Shown one piece after another: positions 18,579 to 26,126 of a DNA stretch of 64,000 bases (within the stretch, counting starts at the first letter, position 1; each line of letters opens with the position of its first letter). The position numbers were made by a program, and so were the translations under genes. Below the pieces are notes generated by a model that worked only from the letters and a program-made list of their open reading frames with translations, was not told the origin of the DNA and ran no database searches. Source of the DNA: Actinomycetaceae bacterium (GTDB lineage: Bacteria > Actinomycetota > Actinomycetes > Actinomycetales > Actinomycetaceae); NCBI GenBank assembly GCA_028724265.1, contig JAQYDG010000007.1:1-64000 (forward strand). Direction: 5' to 3'.

Positions 18579-18872
18579 ATGCCAGAATCTGAGCAGAGCA
18601 AAAAAGCTGCCCCAGGGACGAAGCGCTCAATTGAGCAGCAAGAAACGAAGCGTCAATCGGCTAAATCCGTAAAAAGGAAGCCGAAGCGTGAAGGGTCACC
18701 GCGCTGGTGGGCTCCTGTGATGGTGACGCTGATGATCGTCGGCCTGTTGGTTGTTGTGCTCGCCTACATTTTCGGCGGACGCGTCCCTATCCCCGGATTT
18801 GGAAACGGAAACCTCGCCCTCGGATTTGGGCTGATGCTGATCGGTTTCCTCATGACGATGGGGTGGAAGTAG
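18579..18872 (+). CDS. crgA: Cell division protein CrgA
   Basis: 97 residues. A charged, Lys-rich N-terminus, then two membrane helices (about 44-64 and 79-96) with the family-specific SPRWWAPVMVTLMIVG and the closing LMTMGWK. CrgA binds FtsZ and septal penicillin-binding proteins and coordinates septum formation in actinobacteria, where it is encoded near the origin as here. It faces the rhomboid gene. Short downstream copies of GTAAACAAACG (near 18902 and 18918) lie in the convergent gap. Confidence 0.95.
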   Translation: MPESEQSKKAAPGTKRSIEQQETKRQSAKSVKRKPKREGSPRWWAPVMVTLMIVGLLVVVLAYIFGGRVPIPGFGNGNLALGFGLMLIGFLMTMGWK

Positions 18873-18951
18873 GCAGACGAAAACCTCGGCAGGCGTAGCG
18901 CTGTAAACAAACGGCGCGGTAAACAAACGCTGAAGGCAGACTCCCGACCAG

Positions 18952-19788
18952 CTAAATCACTCCGTAGCGCCATGCGGCTACCACGACCAGCAGAACGGCA
19001 ACAACGGCATAAGCGATCAGATCGCGGACAACATAATTAGGTTCTCGACGCCGTGGATCGCGGGCGACGGCATGTGCTGAGCTGAGCATGCGCTTTCTCC
19101 GCCCAATTCGACGGAATTGGAGGACGAGCCATGCTGCGACGATACCCGTCACCAGGCCACCCACATGCGACTGCCACGAAATCCCGGATCCCGGCATAAA
19201 TCCCATCACCAAGTTGATGCCAATCAGGATCAACAGGGGAATGGTTGAATCCGATTTGACGGAGTGGAAAATCACCAGAAGTGCTCCGAACAACCCGAAT
19301 ACCGCACCGGATGCACCCACAGTGCCGCCGTACCAGCTTGCCAGCCGAGGACTGGACAGCAGGACAACGCCGACATTTCCACCGACAGCCGCCAGAACAT
19401 AGAGCAGCATAAAACGCCATTTACCAAGAATCGGTTCCAGACCCTTGGCGATCAGCCACAGCGCATACATGTTGAAGAAAATATGCCAGAAGCCCGCGTG
19501 CAGAAGCGCTGAGGTAACGAAGCGCCACGGTTGAACCATACCTAAGAAGGGCGCGAACGCTAACTGTTGACTGATCGCAGGGATAAACCACTGGGCAATC
19601 GCCACAATGACGGAGATCCAGATGATGATCGACGTGGACGTGTGCCCACCACCATTGTCGATCCCAAAAAACCGACGCGCATTCGATCCGCGCCCACTCC
19701 CTGCTGCTCCGTCAGACCGCCACGGATGGCCACCAGGTTGAAAACTATCGTACGGATATCCGTCAGAATGTCTGCTGAAGAATGCCAT
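18952..19788 (-). CDS. Rhomboid-family intramembrane serine protease
   Basis: 278 residues with about six to seven membrane segments. The catalytic Ser lies in GGTVGASGAVFGLFG and the catalytic His in SWQSHVGGLVTG; the HIFFNMYALW motif of the first core helix is also present. The ATG at 19788 is chosen because AGGA precedes it and the upstream frame is short and unlike the family. Its substrates are unknown. Its location between crgA and a cyclophilin gene is conserved in actinobacteria. Confidence 0.93.
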   Translation of the reverse strand: MAFFSRHSDGYPYDSFQPGGHPWRSDGAAGSGRGSNARRFFGIDNGGGHTSTSIIIWISVIVAIAQWFIPAISQQLAFAPFLGMVQPWRFVTSALLHAGFWHIFFNMYALWLIAKGLEPILGKWRFMLLYVLAAVGGNVGVVLLSSPRLASWYGGTVGASGAVFGLFGALLVIFHSVKSDSTIPLLILIGINLVMGFMPGSGISWQSHVGGLVTGIVAAWLVLQFRRIGRRKRMLSSAHAVARDPRRREPNYVVRDLIAYAVVAVLLVVVAAWRYGVI

Positions 19789-19915
19789 CAATGTCCTCGT
19801 CATCCAGCACATAGACAGTGCGCCGCATCATCGAATGCGCTCGTGAAGTGGATCTCCGCATTGTCCGAATGCGTGAGTCCTCAATAGTGACACTATTGAA
19901 TGAATCGTGAATAAG

Positions 19916-20437
19916 TCAGTCCTCAATATCGACTGACGTCAGCACAACGTCCTCGACGGGACGATCCATAGCACCGGTTGCAACATTGGCGATCTCGTCA
20001 ACGACAGCTTTCGATGCCTCATCAACAACACGGCCAAAAATTGTGTGGTGACCAAGCAGCCATGGTGTGGGAGCAACAGTGATGAAGAACTGCGAACCGT
20101 TTGTTCCCCGCCCCATTCGCTTGCCGGCATTCGCCATGGCGAGCATATAGGGTTCGTTGAAGTTAAGCTCTGGATGAATCTCGTCATCAAACACATACCC
20201 TGGACCGCCAGTGCCAGTACCGAGCGGGTCGCCGCCCTGGATCATGAATCCAGCGATGACGCGGTGAAAAATCGTTCCGTCGTATAGGGGATGCCCAGCC
20301 GTTTTCCCGGTTTTAGGATCCGTCCAATCGGTTGTGCCCTTGGCCAACCCGACAAAGTTTGCGACCGTCTTCGGCGCATGTTGTGGATAAAGCTCAACGG
20401 TGATATCACCGTGATTCGTATGCAATGTTGCTTTCAT
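19916..20437 (-). CDS. ppiA: Peptidyl-prolyl cis-trans isomerase, cyclophilin type
   Basis: 173 residues starting MKATLHTNHGDITVELYP. It carries the cyclophilin core FHRVIAGFMIQGGDP with the catalytic Arg in FHRV, GSQFFITV and the substrate-pocket residues near WLLGHHTIFGRV. It speeds proline isomerisation during protein folding. No signal peptide is visible, so it is likely cytoplasmic. The ATG at 20437 is the homologous start. It is the counterpart of the origin-linked ppiA of other actinobacteria. Confidence 0.95.
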   Translation of the reverse strand: MKATLHTNHGDITVELYPQHAPKTVANFVGLAKGTTDWTDPKTGKTAGHPLYDGTIFHRVIAGFMIQGGDPLGTGTGGPGYVFDDEIHPELNFNEPYMLAMANAGKRMGRGTNGSQFFITVAPTPWLLGHHTIFGRVVDEASKAVVDEIANVATGAMDRPVEDVVLTSVDIED

Positions 20438-20733
20438 GCTTCTATCTTTGCATAAAGACTTGTGTGGTTTCCTTCGCTCATGCGCCAGCTTTCCGACAGC
20501 GTAATGTGCTCTGACCCTCACGCACGTGCGCGAACGATAGGGGTATGGTGCGCTCCGTCATGCCGTACCGTGGTGCCGCAATTCTTCGGTATGCTTGGCA
20601 TTTCCTCTGCATATCAGGAAGAATGGTGTAACACGAGGGAGTGCACGGGAAGCTGTGCAGTCGTCCAACAGAGCATCGGGTACGAGGTACCGCCGCCTGT
20701 GCGGTGCCTGAGGAGTAGCAGGGAGGACAATCC

Positions 20734-21024
20734 ATGAAGAAGTTTTTGGGAGTAACACTCGTTGTCGGTTTGATCGGGGCTGGAGCCTACTATCTGTGGC
20801 GCTCAAGCGAACCGGAAGAGGATCCTTGGGCAGATTCCTTCTGGGAGGACGCGAAGGATCACGCCGAGGACGTGAAGGATGCAGCAGCTGACGCCATGAA
20901 GGACGTCAAGGATAAGGCATCCGAGGCAGCCAGTGCAGCTCAGGAAAAGGTGTCCAAGGCCGCGAGCGCTGCCCAGGATAAGGCAAAGGATCTGGCTGAC
21001 GACGTGAAACAGGCCGTCAAGTAA
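20734..21024 (+). CDS. Small membrane-anchored helical protein (YtxH/LEA-like)
   Basis: 96 residues. An N-terminal membrane helix (about 4-21) is followed by an acidic segment (EPEEDPWADSFWED) and a highly charged Ala/Lys/Asp-rich helix with 11-residue-type repeats (AEDVKDAAADAMKDVKDKA, AAQEKVSKAASAAQDKAK). This resembles YtxH or LEA-like stress proteins; the function is unknown. A strong ribosome binding site (GGGAGGA) sits 6 bases before the ATG. It is monocistronic, with a clear terminator at 21103-21143. Confidence 0.8.
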   Translation: MKKFLGVTLVVGLIGAGAYYLWRSSEPEEDPWADSFWEDAKDHAEDVKDAAADAMKDVKDKASEAASAAQEKVSKAASAAQDKAKDLADDVKQAVK

Positions 21025-21102
21025 GTCTTCGCTGACGCAGCTGCTGACGCTGAACAGGCGATGCTGGACAGACAAAGCAGCATATATGCATATATGAAGC
21101 AT

Positions 21103-21143
21103 AAAAGGAGAGAATCTGCATGATGTGCGGTTCTCTCCTTTTT
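21103..21143 (+). terminator. Rho-independent terminator
   Basis: AAAAGGAGAGAA pairs perfectly with TTCTCTCCTTTT around a 16-base loop, ending in a T-run (TTTTT). It lies about 80 bases after the stop of the 96-residue membrane-anchored protein gene. Confidence 0.9.
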
Positions 21144-21509
21144 GCATTCCTGCATGCATTTCGGTGCATCTCGGTGCACAAACGGCATAAAAGCGCACAC
21201 GATGTTCCCTCATGGTTTTGTATACGAGCACACGCCCTGCTCTCAGCGCGCCTCGTTCCATAAGTGCATACCACGCGTTTTCCCACGTTTCGTGGAGAGG
21301 CAAATATTCGATGAATAGTCGGCTCGCGGGAATGCATCGCACGCCGATCGTGTTTACTAGAGCACAGTGCGCAGCTGGATCTCACCCAGCTGACCTATAC
21401 GCGGTATCGGCACATGCTGAGCATTCTGCCCACCTGCGGTGTACGCCGTACATGTGCGAAGGTTCGACGTGGACATTCTCCATATCGGGACATCATGAAA
21501 GGACATTCG
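21144..21509. other. Intergenic region before the aldo/keto reductase
   Basis: No gene is supported. The stretch begins with repeated TGCAT words (21141-21185) and includes a short palindrome at 21440-21452. Confidence 0.4.
21440..21452. promoter_or_regulatory. Palindrome upstream of the aldo/keto reductase
   Basis: TGTACGCCGTACA is a perfect 13-bp palindrome around a central base, 58 bases before the start codon. It could be an operator; no regulator is identified. Confidence 0.25.
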
Positions 21510-22343
21510 ATGACAATTCAGAACATTGAACTGAACGATGGGCGCAGCATTCCTCAACTCGGCTTTGGCACCTTCAAGGTTCCGCCTGAACACACTCAGG
21601 AGGCCGTTGAAACCGCGTTAGAGCTCGGATATCGCCATATTGATACCGCAACGGTGTACGGCAACGAACATGAAGTCGGCCTCGCCATCGCAGCGAGCGG
21701 GCTGGATCGGGATAGTCTGTGGGTCACAACAAAGCTGTGGAACGATAAGCGTGGGCGCGAAGCTACCCGCGCAGCTTTAGGGGAGAGCCTTGAGAAGCTG
21801 GGGCTCGACTACGTGGATATGTACTTGATCCACTGGCCAGCCGTTGAAGAAGGCAAACTGGAAGAAACGTGGGAGACTTTCGGCGAGCTTCGTCAGGAAG
21901 GCTTGACGAAGACGATTGGCGTATCGAATTTCGATCACAATTTCCTTCCACAGCTTGCTGAAACCGGTTTGATGCCAGCTGTGACGCAGGTAGAGCTGCA
22001 TCCTCAGTTCCAGCAGCGCAAGACGCAGGAGATCGCAGCACGTCTGAACGTGAAAATCGAGGCTTGGGGTCCGCTAGGGCAGAACAAGGTGGACTATGCC
22101 TCAACAGTGATTGGGGACATTGCACGTGCACACGACGCCTCGTGGGTTCAGGTGATTATTGCTTGGCACCTCGCTGAAGGTCGGATCATTTTCCCGAAAG
22201 CCACCGGACGTGATCATCAACAGCAGAATTTCGACGCGTCACGCCTCGTGTTGACGGACTCTGAGATCGCGGCCATTGATGCGCTGGATAAGGGTGAGGA
22301 CGGCCGCGTGAGCGCCAATCCTGTGGGCTATCACGCCCTGTAA
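21510..22343 (+). CDS. Aldo/keto reductase (2,5-diketo-D-gluconate reductase type)
   Basis: 277 residues, a TIM-barrel NADPH-dependent reductase. The catalytic tetrad is visible: Asp and Tyr in HIDTATVYGNE, Lys in VTTKLW and His in LIHWP. Family motifs LGYRHIDTA, GVSNFD and the coenzyme-binding FPKATGRD near the end are present. It reduces small aldehydes and ketones; the natural substrate is not evident. The ATG at 21510 follows AAAGGA at good spacing. It is monocistronic as far as can be seen. Confidence 0.92.
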   Translation: MTIQNIELNDGRSIPQLGFGTFKVPPEHTQEAVETALELGYRHIDTATVYGNEHEVGLAIAASGLDRDSLWVTTKLWNDKRGREATRAALGESLEKLGLDYVDMYLIHWPAVEEGKLEETWETFGELRQEGLTKTIGVSNFDHNFLPQLAETGLMPAVTQVELHPQFQQRKTQEIAARLNVKIEAWGPLGQNKVDYASTVIGDIARAHDASWVQVIIAWHLAEGRIIFPKATGRDHQQQNFDASRLVLTDSEIAAIDALDKGEDGRVSANPVGYHAL

Positions 22344-22526
22344 CTTCGCGCTGCGAGTACTGTAGCACGCGCGATTCGGTACTACGACTGCTTTGCGTTG
22401 TGCACGCAAGCACGTACGCGGAGCACAACGTCATGCGATGCACATGGCAAGATCGGCAGCGGAATGATCGGTTGCGGCGAAGAAGCGGAGAAGAATAGCT
22501 TCGGTTATTTCGAGCAATAATCTCGC

Positions 22527-23303
22527 TTACTTTTCGCCGTGACCGATGATGTTGTACGATCCCGCCACGAAGAAACAGCCTCCCACGAAATTACCAACGC
22601 CAACCACGATCAAGTTTTTCAGGATGGGCAGGATCTGTGCGGCTGGTGCTCCCTCAAAAATACCGAGGGAAAGCGTCGTCATATTGGCAACCACATGCTC
22701 GTATCCGCAGGCAACAAAGGCTGTGAGGCAAAAGCAGATATAGAAAATCTTGGCCATATCGTTGCTGGTTCGTGACGCTCCCCAGATCGCCAGGCAGACC
22801 AACACATTGCACATAATTCCACGGAAGAAAAGCTCAACCACAGACTTGCTGGTCTTCGTGGCAACCGAACCAGCGAGCATCGCTCCTCCAGCAGTGTTGA
22901 GGTCGGCAACACCCGTACCAGCAACGAGACCCGCAAGAATAACCGAACCCACCAAGTTCCCGAGCAGGATCAGGAGGATCACGCCAAGCGCCCGCGCCCA
23001 GCTGATGCGCTTGTTCATTGCGGAAAGGGGCAAGGCCATCATCGCTGAGGTGGCCAATTCACCGCCAGCAAACACCACGAGCAGAAGACCAACCCCGAAG
23101 ACAAGACCTGAAAGAAGGGGTGTGATGGGAGATTTCTCAGCGGAAAACGGGCCAACGGTACAGAACATCAGAACATCGGCAATACCGATATAGGCGCCAG
23201 CCAGCATCGTTGCCACAGCGAACGCCCACACAGACGAATAACCACACGCTTTGTGGTAGCCAGCCTCAACTTGACCATGAAGCGCATCAGAAACGGACAG
23301 CAT
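22527..23303 (-). CDS. Formate/nitrite transporter family channel
   Basis: 258 residues with six membrane helices. FNT hallmarks are FAGGELATSAMM in the re-entrant loop, GNLVGSVIL, and LFFRGIMCNVLVCLAIW with the constriction region. These pentameric channels move formate, nitrite or related monovalent anions. In a fermenting actinobacterium with pyruvate formate-lyase, formate export is the natural guess, but no pfl gene lies in the window. Expression is divergent from the YbaK-type gene. Confidence 0.9.
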   Translation of the reverse strand: MLSVSDALHGQVEAGYHKACGYSSVWAFAVATMLAGAYIGIADVLMFCTVGPFSAEKSPITPLLSGLVFGVGLLLVVFAGGELATSAMMALPLSAMNKRISWARALGVILLILLGNLVGSVILAGLVAGTGVADLNTAGGAMLAGSVATKTSKSVVELFFRGIMCNVLVCLAIWGASRTSNDMAKIFYICFCLTAFVACGYEHVVANMTTLSLGIFEGAPAAQILPILKNLIVVGVGNFVGGCFFVAGSYNIIGHGEK

Positions 23304-23444
23304 AGATCCATTCTGACTGCTACGCTCTCAGCTTAGCAACCACGTTTACGTAAGAAAGCAAGTCTCACGTGAGGCACCGATTGCGCGTGCCGGGCACCAC
23401 ATACCAGCCGCCACATGTTAGTCACTACAACAGAGGAAACCACG

Positions 23445-24083
23445 ATGGAATCTACGATCAACAGCCATATCGCGATCACCCAGAACCTCGTCACAACGAA
23501 TGATGATGGTTCGTCCACACAAGAACGCTCCCACAAGGACGAACACACCCCGGAGGCTGAAATCGAGGCCGCGCGCGCTCTAGCCATGAAGACCCCAGCG
23601 GTCGCCCAGATCAAAGAGAGCGGTAAAGAGTACGCGGTACGGGCAATGCCGGTTGCGGGTGTTGATTTTGGTGTTATTGATCGGGATCGGTATTTTCGCC
23701 AGTATTTACAGCTGAGCGCTCACCAGGTGCTCAAGTCAATTATCCTCTCCGCTCAAGGGCAACATGTGATGGCTGTTCTTCCCGTCGATGAGCGGATCAA
23801 TATTGTTGCCGTCGCCCGCGCTATCGGAAAGAAGAAAGGCACAATAGTATCTCCGGACGAAGCACGTGAGCTCACCGGCCTTCAGATCGGGGCAATCGGC
23901 CCCTTGGGTATGAAAACTCCCATGCCTGTTGTGGTGGATGTGAGCGCCCTTCGCCAACAGCTCGTTGCTGTCTCCGCAGGAACACGGGAGGCGCAGGTCG
24001 TCCTTGCACCCGCTGATTTGATCGACGTCACAGCAGCAATCACAGCCGATATCGTCAAGCATCCGGCAGCGTCAGCACAATAG
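23445..24083 (+). CDS. YbaK/EbsC-family aminoacyl-tRNA deacylase-like protein
   Basis: 212 residues. The C-terminal ~155 residues match the YbaK/ProRS-associated domain: VLKSIILSAQGQHVMAVLPVDERIN, KKGTIVSPDEARELTGLQIGAIGPLG, then PVVVDVSAL. These enzymes hydrolyse mischarged tRNAs such as Cys-tRNA(Pro). The Lys of VLKSI corresponds to the catalytic-pocket lysine of the family. The N-terminal 50 residues are polar and probably disordered. The ATG at 23445 has GAGGAAA upstream. Confidence 0.88.
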   Translation: MESTINSHIAITQNLVTTNDDGSSTQERSHKDEHTPEAEIEAARALAMKTPAVAQIKESGKEYAVRAMPVAGVDFGVIDRDRYFRQYLQLSAHQVLKSIILSAQGQHVMAVLPVDERINIVAVARAIGKKKGTIVSPDEARELTGLQIGAIGPLGMKTPMPVVVDVSALRQQLVAVSAGTREAQVVLAPADLIDVTAAITADIVKHPAASAQ

Positions 24084-24084
24084 A

Positions 24085-24999
24085 TCAACAATCTTCCATC
24101 AGCGTGAGCCCGCCCGCAACAGAAGCCTCATGCTCGATCATCGCCGCTTTTATCTGCCGCCCATACCTGTAGTCACCAAAATCGGCAGGCCGACCATCCC
24201 GGATTTGTTTCGCTGATTTCGATGGAATGACGCGATGACATGGCACAAATAAAGGGACGCGATTCGTCGCACACGCATGAGCAACTGCTCGAAAGGCGCG
24301 GGGATTCCCCAGTCGTGCCGCCAGCTGCGCATACGTCACTACCGTTCCCGCCGGGACTGCCCGCAACGCTTCCTCAAAGTCTGCGAGAAACCCGTGGTGA
24401 AAGCGCGGCACGTCAATCTCCATGATTGCCGCCATTCCGTGCACGGTATCGCCGGCTTCCCATGCGCGCACAGCCTGAACAATCTGACGTTGTGGTGCCG
24501 TCAAAGCAGGATGCGACGTCAAAGCGGGGTGTGACTCTACCCCAGCAGCAGTCCGAGCGTTCGTTCTGACAGGTGCGGCGGGCACAAGCTCAGCAGTGGT
24601 TACTTCCTCAGCAGTGGCCACAACCTCGGTGAGGTTACGATCGTTATTGCGCAATTCCGCACGCTCCACCACGCCGTCGTTCGCGTGAACCACCACGACC
24701 TGATCGTAACGTTGCGGATTCGTCACATGGAGGGGAATTTCCAGAATATTCATCACGTCGGTTACCTTCACTGCCCTAAATAAAAATTCCCCCCATTCTT
24801 GTGAAAGAGAAATCACCGCGTCAATGGAACAAAATGAGAAGACCTTCGTTAACATACACGAAAGGTAATTAGCTGACATCAGCACGTCGTGCGTTTTTGC
24901 CGTTAGTGGATGATCCTCACAATAGGGCACCTCATCATTCATTTGTGCCATGAGGGAACACACTCCGCTCGTGCACGCTTGACAGCGGGCTGCGCTCAT
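24085..24999 (-). CDS. ogt: O6-alkylguanine-DNA methyltransferase with unknown N-terminal region
   Basis: The C-terminal third is a methylated-DNA--protein-cysteine methyltransferase: VPAGTVVTYAQLAARLGNP, the Arg finger in PRAFRAVAHA, ATNRVPLFVPCHRVIPS with the acceptor Cys in PCHRV. It removes alkyl groups from O6-guanine in a suicide reaction. The first ~170 residues are unusual: a cysteine-rich start (C-QA-C-TSGV-C, then YCEDH) and a block I do not recognise, followed by an Ala/Thr-rich linker. Homologous Ogt proteins are about half this length. The ATG at 24999 has no clear ribosome binding site, so the true N-terminus is uncertain. It ends one base after the YbaK-type gene. Confidence 0.85.
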   Translation of the reverse strand: MSAARCQACTSGVCSLMAQMNDEVPYCEDHPLTAKTHDVLMSANYLSCMLTKVFSFCSIDAVISLSQEWGEFLFRAVKVTDVMNILEIPLHVTNPQRYDQVVVVHANDGVVERAELRNNDRNLTEVVATAEEVTTAELVPAAPVRTNARTAAGVESHPALTSHPALTAPQRQIVQAVRAWEAGDTVHGMAAIMEIDVPRFHHGFLADFEEALRAVPAGTVVTYAQLAARLGNPRAFRAVAHACATNRVPLFVPCHRVIPSKSAKQIRDGRPADFGDYRYGRQIKAAMIEHEASVAGGLTLMEDC

Positions 25000-25021
25000 C
25001 AGCGCGAGTGATAGAGGAAAA

Positions 25022-25549
25022 ATGAATCATACAACACCAGTTCAGGATCAGTCTGTTAATACCGCTTCAAGCTCGGCATCATTTGATGAAAATACGCTGC
25101 GCTATTTTCAGGTGAAGCGTTTCGCCTATCCGTTGACGCTCGGAGTGTTCATGCCCATCATCATGACGATAGGGCAAGGCACATTTGCGATGCCCAATTT
25201 CCTGTTCCAGTTGGTGGTATACGTCGTCATTTCCCTGGTTCTCGGTGCCTATCTGCTGCCCATGGAGAAAATATCTAACGGATTTGTGACGCTGATTCAT
25301 GCGCAGCGTCCCGCATGGTTGAGGCTTATCGTCTCGCCGATCCCAGGCTCTCTGATTTTCGGAGCCGTGATGGGTTTTGCCGCCATTGTGATGAACGTCT
25401 TTATGGTTGTGGGCGTGATTCCAGGCTGGTTTACGTTCTTCCTGAAGGGGCTGCCAAAAGGAGTCCTCGTTGCGACCGTGCTTCAAATAGTGCTTGAGCT
25501 CGTCCTTGAAAAGATCGTGCGTCCACGCATGACGCGCAACCACGAATAA
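25022..25549 (+). CDS. Integral membrane protein, DUF2798-like
   Basis: 175 residues with four predicted membrane helices (about 38-57, 60-81, 104-125, 132-155) after a polar 30-residue start. The two helical pairs resemble the duplicated DUF2798 arrangement, but the match is from general appearance only. Function is unknown. AGAGGA lies 5 bases upstream of the ATG. It is divergent from the alkyltransferase gene with only 22 bp between start codons, so the two probably share a control region. Confidence 0.75.
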   Translation: MNHTTPVQDQSVNTASSSASFDENTLRYFQVKRFAYPLTLGVFMPIIMTIGQGTFAMPNFLFQLVVYVVISLVLGAYLLPMEKISNGFVTLIHAQRPAWLRLIVSPIPGSLIFGAVMGFAAIVMNVFMVVGVIPGWFTFFLKGLPKGVLVATVLQIVLELVLEKIVRPRMTRNHE

Positions 25550-25563
25550 CTCACAGCCTGAGT

Positions 25564-26016
25564 TCACTCGGTAAAGGTCATCTGGGAAATGCGGGAAACA
25601 AGATCAAGATCGGCCGGTGCCCACGTTAAGCTCAGCATCTGGGCAGGACGCATCCAGCGCAGCTCTTGGTGTTCTGTTCGGTGCGGCCCCTGACCAGGAT
25701 CGGAGAGCGAGCACTGGAAAACCGTCAGATGTATGGAACCGAAATCATACGCATACAGGGAGTCACCGAGTTCCCTACCCACCGTGACGGAACACTCCAG
25801 CTCTTCGCGGATTTCGCGGGTGAGGGCTTCCTTCAAGCTCTCGCCCGCCTCTACTTTGCCGCCCGGAAACTCCCAATAGCCAGCCAGCTGTTTGCCACTG
25901 CCACGCTGAGCACACAACACCACACCGTTCCGCACGATCAACGCACCAACAACCTCTGTCGGAGCTTGCCTTATCACCATTTCCGCACCTGCCTGTCTAT
26001 CTGTCTGCTTGAGCAT
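25564..26016 (-). CDS. NUDIX hydrolase, MutT-type
   Basis: 150 residues with a complete NUDIX box (GGKVEAGESLKEALTREIREELE) and preceding WEFPGGK, typical of 8-oxo-dGTP diphosphatases that clear oxidised nucleotides. Start ATG 26016 with GAGGGA upstream. It lies downstream of the OPT transporter on the same strand, 110 bp away. The gap contains repeated ACCGTAGC words. Confidence 0.88.
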   Translation of the reverse strand: MLKQTDRQAGAEMVIRQAPTEVVGALIVRNGVVLCAQRGSGKQLAGYWEFPGGKVEAGESLKEALTREIREELECSVTVGRELGDSLYAYDFGSIHLTVFQCSLSDPGQGPHRTEHQELRWMRPAQMLSLTWAPADLDLVSRISQMTFTE

Positions 26017-26126
26017 TCCTAGTCCCTCATATCAGCTCCGCAGTATCAGTCTGCGTCATACCACCGTAGCCTCTGCATCACCGTAGCATCTACGCTGCGG
26101 CTCATGTGGATCAGCAGCGGGAACGT

